From Gyromitra esculenta (taxonomy: Eukaryota > Ascomycota > Pezizomycetes > Pezizales > Discinaceae), in assembly GCA_038503075.1 (NCBI GenBank), contig JBCAML010000019.1, positions 1,364,001 to 1,428,000 on the forward strand: 64,000 nt of DNA, read 5' to 3'. The notes beneath the pieces were generated by a model that saw nothing but the letters and a program-made list of their open reading frames with translations, did not search any database and was not told the origin of the DNA. Position 1 is the stretch's first letter. Every line of letters begins with the position of its first letter. A program made the translations under genes and the position numbers. Below, piece by piece: positions 1 through 12,600 of the stretch.

Positions 1-353
1 CACAGGGCGTGGACCCACCCATAACTCGCGATTCATGTTCTAGCTTATGTGGAAATATAAGTGTAACTTCCGTAACCTGTCGAAGGTCATGCATAAGAAT
101 TTACATTTTGGCGGAGTAACGGTTGGTCACTACAGGTCACAACAATATATGCGGTTAACTGATCTTACTATTGGTCACAAAAACCTGGTCTGGACGGGCA
201 ATCTCGATATATACCAGCATAATATATATATTTTTGTTCTGACCATATTCTTACGTATTTTAACCCCCCCCCAACCAGTTCCATTCCAAAGCTTAAGCCT
301 TCTGATATATATCAGAGTAAGTAAAACGAAGGAAACATGGGTACATAGCACAT
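1..353. other. Gene-free left edge, 3' flank of the xylanase gene
   Basis: No supported gene here. The open frame across it lacks any recognisable domain. A perfect 14-bp palindrome (ctgatatatatcag, 302-315) lies about 40 bp beyond the xylanase stop codon and would fall in that gene's 3' untranslated region. It may be incidental in AT-rich sequence. Confidence 0.5.
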
Positions 354-1936
<1,583 letters not shown>

Positions 1937-2032
1937 TGTTTCAGAGCAGGGAAGAATTGTGTGAAAAATACAGTGTATTGGCGATCTTAGGGAGTGCTTT
2001 GGAAAACAGTTTGGAACGGCATTCATTCAAAT

Positions 2033-2040
2033 ATTTATAC
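2033..2040 (-). promoter_or_regulatory. TATA box of the xylanase gene
   Basis: TATAAATA on the minus strand, about 97 bp upstream of the xylanase ATG. Further upstream (2427-2433, minus strand) is GGCTAAA, which matches the GGCTAA-type site bound by XlnR/Xyr1 xylanase activators in other ascomycetes. The TATA box is a direct sequence match. The activator site is inference from one short match. Confidence 0.5.
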
Positions 2041-3113
2041 TTTAATTCCCACCACCGAATGAGGAGGGCCAGCTAAAGCTCTCCATTTATCCGGGAAAAT
2101 GGATCAATTCCTAGCTCCCGTTAATGTCTCGTTATGTGACGGAAATCTGGGGTATTTCTCCGAAGAGTTTAAATGAAATCGGGCTGAGAATTGCGTACGC
2201 TATTCCTCTTTTTACTCTGTATTCAGTGAACGGTACGGTCGGAAATACCCCACGCTTCAATGAGATCCGGTTGCTTCATCCGGGTGCTCCGAACGTGTCA
2301 ACGGGTTAACGGGTGTTCCCGACGAACCGGCCCTGGATATTTCGGCATCTTCCTTCCATGTGTATATTGTAGGCTCATATATTGCCTAAATTGCTTTTAT
2401 TCAGTTCCTTAGGACCGAGTTGATCTTTTAGCCAAAAGCCAGTTGGTCTGTGTTCAGTTCGGTGGCCCATAGCCTGGTTGGTACGGTCACAGAACATCAC
2501 TCATGGTTTAGTCAGCAGCGAAAGAGATTGATGGGTTGAATGGTTGGATGCCTGGTGTCTGGGCTGGTGTTGCAGAGAGATCACTGCGATCACATATAAG
2601 ATTTGCTGGAACCACTTAGGATAGCCTGCAAGACTTATCGGCTTAACTACAGATGCCTCCAAAGCTTGATCCCTTTCTACACGCGTGATCTGAAAATGGC
2701 GGATGTTACTGGTAGCGGTCGTCGAATGGGAGGCGAGGTTGTAGTTGAGGTTATATTAAGGTTAAGGCTTGCATGCAATATGCATACCTGCAGCGTCCAA
2801 TTGCAGGGATGTCTGCACTTTAGCCTAATGACTATAGTGTTCCTGAATAGGCGCGGCGTTGGTTAGATATCGTACGAATACGATGGAAAAACACTCGGTT
2901 CGACAGTCCTAGAGAACGATCTATTGAGAGAGGAGCCTGCACCGGTGTCCCATCGTCCGTGGCCTTGTACTTCAATTTAGATTGCTGTACTCAAGCGAGT
3001 TGGGCGGAGAAAGGGGCGAGCGTCCGAGCCACGAACCACGTGCACGCGACCGTGCGATAGACCAAACCACCAGAACCTGGATTGTTTTCAACTCAATCCG
3101 AACACCTCATCAA
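2041..3113. other. Intergenic, xylanase promoter and upstream region
   Basis: No gene supported. It holds the upstream region of the xylanase gene and the leader of the next, plus-strand gene. Short open frames show no known motif. Confidence 0.5.
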
Positions 3114-3800
3114 ATGTCTCGGAATTGCAAGGCTTCGGTTCCTAGCTTCATCGAAGGTGTGCTTGTTCAGCGCGAGATCTTTCATGAGCCCGAGGTTCGG
3201 TTTGAATGCCACATGCGGTTCAAATACCATCGCTATGTTTTCCCTGGCAGTGCTCTCTCATGGCCTAGAACATACTCTGATTGCATCCCTATGCTTCGCA
3301 GGCTTCTGGGACTTCGGGTATTTCAAATTTACCCCCCAGATGACGTTCCATGGCCGGTTGATCTCGACAATGCAGCATGCTTCTTCGGGTACTGGCCATC
3401 TGCAGACCGCTGGAAATCACGATATTCTCGCGCTCTTCGAGACAGGTCGATGGTTTTCTTCAGAGACGACTTGAAGCCGCTGCATCCAAAGCAAGTGGAA
3501 GCCCTTTGGGCTTTCTGTGACCGTTTGTGCTTTGTTACCACTCCTCCTCTCCTTCTGGAATATGTGCTCCCGGGCTGGCTCGAAACCCTTCGGCGGGGAC
3601 TGGGGCCAAGAGACCCGTTCCGTTTCGTGAATCCGTCACGAGAGCGTAAATTTGAGAATCTGGTGGTTCTAGTACAAGCTATTTGGGAGGATTACTGTAG
3701 TGTGGATAACTTTCACGCGTTTTTTGAGCTTTACAGACATAAGAGATTGTTGGGTGGCGATGAGAGCTGGAGAGAGGTTGATTCGTTTTATGCCACCTAG
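3114..3800 (+). CDS. Hypothetical protein, first of a tandem paralog pair
   Basis: Intronless 228-aa protein. I do not recognise the family. The ATG at 3114 is chosen because paralogy to the gene at 4162-4824 begins just after it. The frame is open for 44 codons upstream, but that part is Arg/Glu-rich and not conserved. Shared blocks in order are FKYHR near residue 38, GYWPS, a DGLKPLHPKQVEAL-like segment (here DDLKPLHPKQVEALWAFCDR) and a C-terminal block with FHAFFELYR. No signal peptide or membrane segment is evident. The pattern of conserved Trp/Tyr/His and short helices suggests a compact globular protein. The conserved paralog supports a real coding gene; its function is unknown. Confidence 0.7.
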   Translation: MSRNCKASVPSFIEGVLVQREIFHEPEVRFECHMRFKYHRYVFPGSALSWPRTYSDCIPMLRRLLGLRVFQIYPPDDVPWPVDLDNAACFFGYWPSADRWKSRYSRALRDRSMVFFRDDLKPLHPKQVEALWAFCDRLCFVTTPPLLLEYVLPGWLETLRRGLGPRDPFRFVNPSRERKFENLVVLVQAIWEDYCSVDNFHAFFELYRHKRLLGGDESWREVDSFYAT

Positions 3801-4161
3801 GAGTATGTTGCTTAGTTCTCTAATGGCTGTGGCACAGAGACCTAGCTAGGATATAGATCTTCAACACCTTGTGCAACGATGTAATTCTGAACACTTACAC
3901 TGAGTGATTGGTGAGCAGGTGAGAACTCGATGATAGTCACATGGAAGCTTGGTATGAAAAGTCCGAAAACTGTAACTTACTGGGAAACTAAAAGTTTATG
4001 CATAACTAGAATAAAAATGTGCGTATGCTACCATCTGCTGTCTGCAGGTATGGTCACTTGATTGTATACTAGTAAATTATGATCAACCTCACCACTCACC
4101 ACACAGCCGAGTTATACATGCTCAATTCGACCAACACAATCCCCCACTCCATACAATTGGA

Positions 4162-4824
4162 ATGTCTGTCTCCTAGTTCATCGACGGCGTACTAGTCCAT
4201 CGTGAGGCTATCTATGAGCCCAACGGACAGATTCACAGTGCAAACAACTGCACAAAATTTAAATTTAAATACCACCGCTGTACCTTTCCCCGCAGTGCTC
4301 TACGACCAGGAGCTCACTCTCCATGTGTTGGCATGCTACTTCACCTCCTCAGAATCCGTATTCTCTATATTCATCTCCTACTATCCTTCGAAATCGATAA
4401 CCATCTGAATCTATGTTCTTCATCCTTCCTGGGATACTGGCCATCCACAAACTGGCTAGATCCGTCTCGAGCGAGATATATAGTTCTCTATCGGGACGGC
4501 CTCAAACCACTGCATCCGAAGCAGGTCGAGGCATTATTGAAATTCTGCGACCGCCTAGCGAGGGCTGTCACACCTGGGTTTGTGCTGGAGCATCAGGGCT
4601 CTAAGCTGATGGGATCTATCAAGTGGGTGATTGTGGATGCAGGTGATCCGATTGATCCGAAGGCGCAAAATCAGTTTGAGGAATTGGCGGACTTGATTAT
4701 GGTTATTTGGGATGAACATTTTACGGTCAATAACTTTAGCGCGTTTTTTGAGCTTTATAGAGTTGGGAAGCTGCTGGAGGGGGATGAAGGCTGGAGGGAT
4801 GTGAAGTCGCTTTTGGCTAACTGA
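4162..4824 (+). pseudogene. Decayed or N-terminally disrupted second paralog
   Basis: The frame beginning ATG TCT GTC TCC is stopped by TAG at 4174. The same frame then continues open to 4824 and aligns along its length with the gene at 3114-3800: FIDGVLVHRE, KFKYHRCTFPRSAL, GYWPSTNW, RDGLKPLHPKQVEALLKFCDR and FSAFFELYR. The stop falls where the first copy has a Pro-Ser codon pair. No usable intron explains it, since the donor-like GTCTGT is only 13 nt from the AG. The next in-frame ATG (4333) would give a 163-aa product lacking the N-terminal third. The middle (about 4300-4420) is strongly diverged. Most likely a pseudogene, with a truncated functional protein as the alternative. Confidence 0.65.
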
Positions 4825-5831
4825 GCTAGTAGGAGGGTTTTGGGATTGGAGTCGGTGTTGGTTTGGTTTGGGTTAAATGTTATTATAAGCTTCTCGGATC
4901 CAGTCAGGCAATTTACTTGCATGGTTATCGAGATGTTAGGCGTGTGTAGCTGAGTTACAGTAATTATCGGGAAAAGATTCAATGTGGTCGTTCGATTGGG
5001 AAGAACTACGCTTGCTGCGAGATGCTACCTTCCTTGTGGACTGCTGGATGGCAGCCCTTCTGCCGTTGAACTATAATATATCCAATTCTGTTTCCTCATA
5101 CCGGTGCTTGGGGGTGGATATTGAAACCAAGAATATCGCTGAGTTAGTTCTGCGTGATGAGAATTGCTGTTGATATGCGTTTCTAGAGTACCGCCAAGCC
5201 TTGCGCGTAAACCCAAGAACCTGACCAGGCGATCTTGCTGCGGGTGTAGTCCGGTTAACCTCACTCTCATCAAGATATTCCGAAAGGGTGATTTAAACTC
5301 CCACATAGCCCCGGCGAACTTTCATTGTGTAAAAATTAGCCTATTTCTGTGAGTTCCGAACTGTTGGAGAACTCTTGATCCTAGGACAATCTCGATGTCA
5401 TGCCCCAAAAGACGCAGAAGCTAGCAATGTAAGACCATAGACCAAACCAGAATAAAATTATACCAGTCGGCTTTTTTCCATTTTTTCCATTTTTTTTAAA
5501 AAAAAATTATAATTAGATTTAGCGCGAGATCGAATACGCATATATATATTTTTCCAAGTTAGTCTAGTAAAGCAGTCATATTTCTAGCGTTGTGTTGACT
5601 CTACCATTGAAACTTTGGCTTGATGTTCTCGGAATCTTTTTTCGCGTTAGCTTTACGTGAATCAGAGTCACGGTTATGACGCATTTCTAAGGTATATATC
5701 CATCTTTTCTAGAAACAGCATCTTGAAACTTGCAATTGGACAACTTGTTATACTAAAGCCATATATACTTCCCTCAACCTACTCTAAATCTGCGCATCTC
5801 TACCCACACACCTACCTACCTAGCTAAAACT
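4825..5831. other. Intergenic, AT-rich
   Basis: No gene supported. It contains homopolymer T and A runs around 5467-5510. The last 100 bp are pyrimidine-rich with repeated CTAC (5805-5820), resembling a fungal leader for the small frame at 5832. Confidence 0.5.
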
Positions 5832-6041
5832 ATGTGCCTTCTAAGCGCCACCAAGACGCTTTTCAGGAAAACATTCAAGCCCCCGGAAGCGCCCGCCAGA
5901 CCCAATTATATACACAGTGAGTCAAGACATGCAAGCAGGAGACTTCGTTCGGGCATGGAGGCGAGCGGGAGGGCATGGATGTGCGATCCTCATGCGGGGA
6001 CATGGGAGTTTGACGGAAGTAGTGGTTGGATGAAGGAGTGA
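5832..6041 (+). CDS. Possible small protein of unknown function
   Basis: A 69-aa open frame starts at the first ATG after a pyrimidine-rich leader (5760-5830), a layout seen at other genes here. The N-terminus is basic and the C-terminus ends in a Trp-rich stretch. There is no recognised domain. A donor-like GTGAGT at about 5918 could start an intron, which would change the product. Evidence is context only. Confidence 0.3.
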   Translation: MCLLSATKTLFRKTFKPPEAPARPNYIHSESRHASRRLRSGMEASGRAWMCDPHAGTWEFDGSSGWMKE

Positions 6042-6789
6042 GAATAGTGGTGAAGGCGAAGGTAATGGTAGAGGTGACATGAAATAGATTTTTGCTACGA
6101 TCGGTTAAAAGCTTGGGGGGGGGGTCCTTTTGGTATCGGGATGGATTTCACTTTATTTTGGGGTAGGTAGTAGAGATATATGCTGGGTTAATATTTCTAC
6201 TGTTAATTAAGTTGCGACTTATAGAGTTCAAAATATGTCAAAGGCAGTCTTTAGGTGGTCTGGTCTGATTGTTATTTCGGATATAAAGCCTGCACGCGTG
6301 TATACATATGAATTGCCAGAGTAGGTAGGTAGGTAGGTAGTAATTGTTAATAAGGCTACCTTTTAAAACTACCTCGGATTAGATTCCGGCGTCATGGCTG
6401 TTCCCACAATTGTAGAGTGCTTGTATGTACGCAGCCCTTTATATCACCAGCGTGTGGAGTTAACACACAGCGTAAACAAGAACGCATATCTCCATATCTG
6501 CCAATCACGACACTTGCGCACGACCGTCAAACGGGATTCCTCACACTGTCTCACATGGCGTCAACTTACATAGATCGCGACACTGGTCCGGCACGGCGTG
6601 ACGTGACGTGACGTGACGTGAATCAAGTCCGGGACAACCCCTGACAGCGGCATGACGACTAAGCACTGTCCATGCGAGCTGCACGTGATATGTGCGACAG
6701 TCACAGATCCTGCTAACCGCCGACGCGTCTCCCCCCCGTCGGAAAGCTGCACCAGCTGCACCAGAAACATCAAACAACAACGAGAAACA
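6042..6789. promoter_or_regulatory. Helicase upstream region with GTAG and GTGAC repeats
   Basis: No gene supported. A GTAG-type tetranucleotide run lies at about 6322-6341. At 6599-6621 the 5-bp unit GTGAC is repeated without interruption more than four times, about 170 bp before the helicase start. It generates serial TGACGT cores, which are half-sites for CRE/ATF-type bZIP factors. Whether it is functional is inference. Confidence 0.45.
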
Positions 6790-9700
6790 ATGGAGAACAA
6801 ACTCAGCGCCCATCGTCTGCCTCTGACGGTGGAGGAGGCACTGCGGAGGAAGCAGAATGGTGGTCATATAAAGCGTCCGCCACCTGCTCCGAGCGCTTTG
6901 GTCGATACGACAAATCTCCCATCGAAACGACAGCGGCTGCTGAATAGCGACAACGACGGCGACGGCGACGGCGACGGCGACAACGAAGCAGGTATGGCGG
7001 ATATGAGGAACGGGCGGGGAAGCCTTAAGGTTGCTCCGGATTGGGGCGGGAACGAGGTTACGGCTACTCCAGCGCCATTCTGGGGTGGCGGAACGAACTC
7101 GACCCAGCTGCTGCCGTTCCCGCCCCCGCCCACGTCGACGCCAGCAGGATACAGGAATTTGAATGATCCGCTTAGCCTCTCGCACCCGAAATGGGGGCTG
7201 AAGAGGGAAGTCGTTATCGGGTTTGGGAAATGCGAGATCGAGGGGATGTATCCGTGGCAATCCGAATGCCTGTCGCTCCCGGGGCTGCTATCAGGAAGGC
7301 AGAATCTGGTGTACACAGCGCCCACGTCGGGAGGGAAATCGTTAGTTGCCGATATCCTGGCTATCAGAAAAGTCATCACGGAACGGAAAAAGGCCATGAT
7401 CGTGGTGCCGTATATCGCTATTGTGCAAGAGAAGACACGGTTCCTGAGGAAAGTGCTGGAGAAAGTCAAAGTGATGGCAGAGAGCAAAGGGAGCTGGGAC
7501 ACGCAAAAGAGATGGCGAGGCCTAAATGTCGTTGGATTCCACTCCGGAGCGAAAAGCAGACTGGGGTGGAAGGAGCTAGATCTTGCAGTTTGTACAATCG
7601 AGAAGGTCTGTATTTTATTAGAATATAAACTACTTAAATTCAGAACCCATGCTTAGCTATACTTTGCTCTCATAGGCAAATGGACTCATTAACGCCGCAA
7701 TCGAGGATTGCACCATCGACCGACTTGGCATCGTTGTTTTCGATGAGCTCCACATGCTTGCCGACGAACGCCGTGGCCACATACTTGAGCTCCTCGCAAC
7801 CAAGATCCTCTGTCTCACCGAAGAACATATTCAGATTGTTGGTATGTCTGCCACGCTTGCAAATGTGGAAACACTCGCATCATGGCTCCAGGCTCAATGC
7901 TACGAATGCATATTTCGTCCGATCCCACTTCAAGAGCACTACGTCGTTGACAACGCGGTGTACAGTTATGACGACACACTCACCGCGCGAATACCCATAA
8001 GTGAGCTGAAAGAGCTGAAAGATCCAGCCACAAATGCGATTGTGACACTGGCATTTGCGAGCGTCAAGGATGGACATGGAGTATTGGTATTTTGCGAAAG
8101 TCGGAAGAGATGCGAGGATCTGAGCTTGCTGTTGGTGAAGTTCATGCCAAGATGTGATCAAGAAACGAAGGAAAAGCGCATGGAGGTTGTGAGGGATCTT
8201 GCGACGACCGTAACAGGATTGGATTTTATGTTGGAGAAGACGGTCCCTGCGGGGGTTGCGTTCCATCATGCTGGTTAGTGAATATGCGAAGACGAGTGAT
8301 TGAGCGAGATGCTGGTGAAACAATTTGGCTGATATTTCGTTGGGGGCATCCTAGGGTTGACGACCGAGGAAAAAGACTTGATCGCGGATGCTTACGATCT
8401 TGGACTTGTTAAAGTCATTTGTTGCACGGCTACTATGGCGGCAGGTGTAAATCTACCTGGTACGCACCCATGTTTGTCTACCCGACATTCCCTTTCCAAG
8501 CAAAGTTAATACCGTGTACCGACAGCAAGACGGGTTGTCATATCGCCGCGGATGGGTCGTGGTTTTGTCTCCCCTGCCATGCTGTATGTTGTTTTCAGCC
8601 CTCTGGTCAGCACTTGGCTTGTGCCCCATACTAAAACCGTAAAGGCGACAGATGAAGGGTCGAGCGGGGAGAAAAGGGAAAGACACAGTTGGAGAGAGCT
8701 ATCTTGTGTGTCGAAAAGACGACATTGTTGCGGCTAAAGAATTAATGGAAGCGAAGATGCCGAATGTTAAAAGCTGTCTTGCCGAGGAGGAAGGTGCATT
8801 GAAACGGTATCCATTTTCCCACCTGCTCGTCTCATTGGTATGCTAACCGCCAGCAGCGCGCTTCTGGAGGGCATAGCCACGAAGCTCGCAACCTCTAGAG
8901 ACTCTCTCGACGACTATATCCGCGCCACTCTCCTCTTCCACACTACACCCAACCCAGCGGCTACTCTCCGCCCGATAATCGTTACTGCAATCGCGGCCCT
9001 CAAAGCCCAGAATCTCATAACCGAGGATGAGCCCACGGGTTTCTACGAAGCAACCAAAATTGGAAATGCAACCGTCGCTTCCGGTTTCAGCCCAGACGAG
9101 GGAGTGTTCATACACCAAGAACTAAGCAGGGCGCTAAAGAATTTTAATCTTGAGACCGATATGCATATCGTGTACCAATTCACACCAATACACAGCGCGA
9201 GTACACAGAGCGTGGAGATCAATTGGAAGGTCATGAGAGACGAAGTGGAGAAGCTGGATGAGGGAGGTTTCAGGGCAGCGACATTCGTAGGTGTCAGCCC
9301 AGGCTTTGTTAATCGAATGTGAGCCTTCTTTGTTCTCGCCCCCTCTTCATCATGATCCATCACTCGGCGTATTTTTCACTCGAGAAAACTGACACAACGC
9401 CACAAATACAGGGCGCAAGGAGGAACCCTAAAGGAAGATACACCCGCCAATATCGAAAAGGCTTGTGTCTACCGCCGCTTCTACGTCTCTCTCATGCTCC
9501 GCGAACTAATCAACGAACACCCCGTCCACATCGTCGCCACCAACTACGACATCGCCCGCGGCTTCATCCAGCAACTAGCTACCACGTGTCGCGGGTTCGC
9601 ATCTACTTCTTCTACGTTCTGCAAAGTCATGGGATGGACTGGTCTTGCTGTGCTTCTTGAACACTATTCCTGGCGACTCGATCTAGGCGTCAAAGACGAT

Positions 9701-9967
9701 CTTATGGATCTTGCGAGGATTCCGTTTGTGAAGAGCTACACCGCGAGGATCTTTCATGAGAATGGGCTGAAGAGCGTGGCGGCTGTGGCGGCGAGTAATG
9801 CAGAGGTGCTAGTCAAGGTGCTAGAGCTGGCGCAACCGAAGAAACTGAGGCTGAGGCAGGAGGAGGAGGGGAAAATGAGGGCGAGGCTGGAGGAGAGAGC
9901 GGGGATCATTTTAGGTGCTGCTAGGAGGATTTATGCGCAGGAGTGTGTGGTGGAGCTGGATGAGTAA
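6790..9967 (+). CDS. HELQ/Hel308-type superfamily 2 DNA helicase
   Basis: Seven exons (6790-7605, 7676-8273, 8355-8459, 8526-8583, 8645-8806, 8857-9318, 9412-9967) join in phase into 918 aa. The N-terminal 120 residues are low complexity, including an Asp-Gly run. Walker A APTSGGKS is at about residue 177, the DELH box at 295-298 and SAT at about 330. Motif IV has VLVFCESRKR, then FHHAGLT, TATMAAGVNLPARRVI and the motif VI segment KGRAGRKG. The rest matches the winged-helix and ratchet helical region. DELH rather than DEAH, and the GVNLPA/GRAGR spacing, point to the HELQ/POLQ-helicase group. No polymerase domain follows, so HELQ is the better label. Family role: 3'-5' unwinding at stalled or broken replication forks. 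The ATG at 6790 sits in an A-rich context; an upstream in-frame ATG (6652) would add an unconserved stretch. Confidence 0.9.
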
Positions 9968-10816
9968 GGGGAAAGGGAGGAGGAAGGAAGAAAAATACAT
10001 TGCAATTGGAGCGGGCGTTTTTATTGGTCTGGTTCGGTTACATTGGGATTGGACGGAAATTATATGGGTGTGATCATTAGAGTTGAGTATTTCGGGGGTG
10101 TATGTTAGTTATGAATGGAGACAACTTTATACATGTAATTCTGCGTTGATTTATTTCTGGTGGAGGTTTAAGCGAATTGGATGGTGTTGCTTTTACCAGC
10201 ATAGAATATCACTCGCCTCCGGGGGAATAATTGTCATGAGCTAGTCAAGCAATTACTATCTCGCCCACCACCCACGTCCTGTTTAGCTCAGGCATATCGC
10301 TTCGACCCATTTAAAACGTGCTAAGCAAAGACCCTCAAGTATGTGTCAAACAAAAAAATTAGACAGGGTTGGGAAAAGGACTGTGGTTGATGGTTATAGC
10401 GAGCGCAGTTAGGCGCGGCGAATTTTATAATCAGTGCTCGCGTCAAAAACCGCAACCGTTAAATCCCGTACTCTGTTAACTAAGACAAGAGAATTTAGCG
10501 AATTCAAACAATTCTTTCCAATCAAGCTAGCGAGCTCGGGTAGTGGACATAGAAAAGAGCTAGGTCCAACTGTATTTGCGAGTTTAAAATCAACATAGAA
10601 TCATTGCACCCCTACGTATATAAGCACGTCTTTTCTCCCAACCCACCCAGCTGCTACAATTCCCCACCTGCAATACCTATCCCACCGCTCTGCATCCAGC
10701 TTTTATTTCTCAAAAAAGTCTCGCTGCACAGCCACCCTGTACCCACCACTCATCACCCTCTACTCCAAATCTCTAAACCTCACATCCCCCCCTCCATCTT
10801 CACCCACCCTCTCAAA
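9968..10816. other. Intergenic, helicase 3' flank and leader of next gene
   Basis: No gene supported. The last 200 bp are strongly C-rich, a typical leader for the gene at 10817. Confidence 0.5.
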
Positions 10817-11344
10817 ATGGAAAAACTATGCTCCCGCATGTCTCCCCGCCTCCTCGACACCTGGATGTTCCTCCAAGACCTCCAAGACGATCGCGAGTGC
10901 GATGTCATCGGGAACCGAGACCTCCTCGGTCCCCTCCTAATCAACGTCCTCCGTCCTAGGACTGTCCGTCGCCTCCTCTGGCCTCCTCTCGAGAAGACTA
11001 CTGGTCTCGTCGAGCGCCGTTTCCACTGCAACAATCCCTCCGCTCCGCGCTCTGCTCCGGCCGTCGGACAAAGAGAGGAAATCAAGACGAAGCTTGACAC
11101 GACGAACAAAAAGGACCGTGTGAGCTTCCTGCGCGCCCGCGGGAAGCGTCAGTGTGCGGGGGTGGGGAAGAGGAGAAGGGTGAAGGCCGTTAAGGTGGAT
11201 GCTCCCAATGGAGGTGGGAGGGAGATAAAGCGGTGGACCGTGGAGGAGTTGTTCGCGGTGTTTGAAGCCCTGCCGAGGGCGGGGGAGATTCCGAGAAGTC
11301 GGATGGCTCTGGGGGTGGACGGGGGACGGAGGGTCGGTGTCTGA
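10817..11344 (+). CDS. Hypothetical basic protein, 175 aa
   Basis: Single-exon frame. The start at 10817 (CAAAATGG) follows a long C/T-rich leader. The same frame is open upstream, but that part is Pro/His-rich and looks like translated leader. The protein has an aliphatic N-terminal half (LLDTWMFLQDLQDD, LLGPLLINVLRP) and a Lys/Arg-rich middle (GKRRRVKAVKV) that could act as a nuclear localisation signal. Its C-terminus has an amphipathic WTVEELFAVFEALP segment. No family recognised. Codon choice (C-ending) matches the leader-preceded genes nearby. Confidence 0.5.
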   Translation: MEKLCSRMSPRLLDTWMFLQDLQDDRECDVIGNRDLLGPLLINVLRPRTVRRLLWPPLEKTTGLVERRFHCNNPSAPRSAPAVGQREEIKTKLDTTNKKDRVSFLRARGKRQCAGVGKRRRVKAVKVDAPNGGGREIKRWTVEELFAVFEALPRAGEIPRSRMALGVDGGRRVGV

Positions 11345-12127
11345 TTGATATCGACGCGCTCTTTGGGGTCTTTGAATAAGGATCAAGAAGGAGGCAGTTT
11401 GGTTCTGGGGTGGAAGAGGCGGGGTGGGTGTTTTTTTGGGTGGGAGGGCGTGTTTTCAATAGTTATTTTTTCTTTAATTTTGTCGTTGTTTTCTTTTTGC
11501 TTTTCTTCCGTTGATTGTAGTTTTACTTGTATTTCTTTGTTTCTCATTTACAAATATAAAAACACCCTCGGTCATGGCCTTGGGTGAATGAAAACCGAAA
11601 TACGAGATACTGTGCTGCGCCTAGTCTCGCAATCAGACGCTCATTCGCTAAATCCTGGGTATTTAGTGAATTGTAAAGACGATCCATCATCACCCAATAT
11701 AGGAAATGATTGTCACGTGACAAGTCGGCTGCGAGACTATGCTGCGTCCAGACTTCATATCTCACTCGGGCCGTAAACTCCTCATAAAACTTCACCACAA
11801 ACCTATTCCTCATCCAAAGTAGAATCATTTCTCGGCAGTATACCAGTCACAAACGAAGTACGTAAATCTCTTCGCCGACCAATCCTCACAAAATAGCCCT
11901 AATGCTCGAATACCCTGAGGGAGGCCTCCATTCCACGTCCCTCCCCACTTCCCCATGACCCACAAACCAGCCTCCACCAAAATTAATTACGCAGCTTCTC
12001 CGTCTGCAATTCATTCCCACTTGCACCCTGCCTTTATTTGCGTTTCATTTCTCCGCCCCTTTCTCTTCTCATATTATACCACCCCCTCCAACCACCATTC
12101 CGAATACTCTTACAGAGAGTAACCAGA
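11345..12127. other. Intergenic with E-box palindrome
   Basis: No gene supported apart from the separately listed palindrome at 11710. T-rich directly after the gene at 10817, as expected for a 3' untranslated region. C/T-rich from about 12030. Confidence 0.45.
11710..11723. promoter_or_regulatory. Perfect 14-bp palindrome centred on CACGTG
   Basis: TTGTCACGTGACAA is a perfect dyad containing the bHLH E-box CACGTG, about 400 bp upstream of the unresolved frame at 12128. The symmetry is seen directly. Binding is inference. Confidence 0.4.
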
Positions 12128-12600
12128 ATGGAGTCCTTACGCGAGAGGACATCTTCAGCAGCCGCTGAAGTTTTCTGGTGCACCATGAACGCGGAGTCCT
12201 GGGAGGCCCATCTCGACGCGGCACTCGACCTCGAATACAAGAGTCTTCGTCGTCCGCTCTGGGAGCGGAAAAGATGCCGTTGACAAACGCCATCAAGCAC
12301 GAAGCTGCAGCTGCGACTGTGGCTGCAGCTGGACTCGGGTCCAAACCCGAGTCTAAAAAAAGTCGGGGGGGCCGCTGCCCTTCTGCTACCTCGTTGTCAA
12401 TCCCCCAATCGAGGACTCCTCCTCCTCCTCCTTCTCTGGACGTCGAGCGTGAGGACGCTGAAGAACTGGTGGAGCCGGTTCTGGCCTGCTCTGCGTCCTC
12501 AAGGCGGTCTTCCAATCTTTCTTTTGAGCGGGCTGCTGCGGACGATGCGGAAAATCCAAAATATCCGCGTTGCCGTGCCCCGGTCTCTACCTCTTGGTGA
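12128..12600 (+). other. Unresolved coding-like region
   Basis: An ATG at 12128 follows a C/T-rich leader and opens a 51-codon frame ending at 12283. A second, overlapping frame (12178-12600) is Ala/Ser/Pro-rich. No canonical intron I tested joins the two in phase. Either frame alone could be a small gene, or the region may be non-coding GC-rich sequence. No domain seen. Confidence 0.3.

Noticed and set aside
4164..4176. Intron explaining the TAG in the second paralog
   Set aside because: The only donor-like GT is 13 nt before the AG, far below any workable intron length, so a nonsense change is the simpler reading.
6864..7502. 212-aa and 239-aa minus-strand frames
   Set aside because: Shadows of helicase exon 1; no motifs, and the plus strand has conserved helicase motifs through the same bases.
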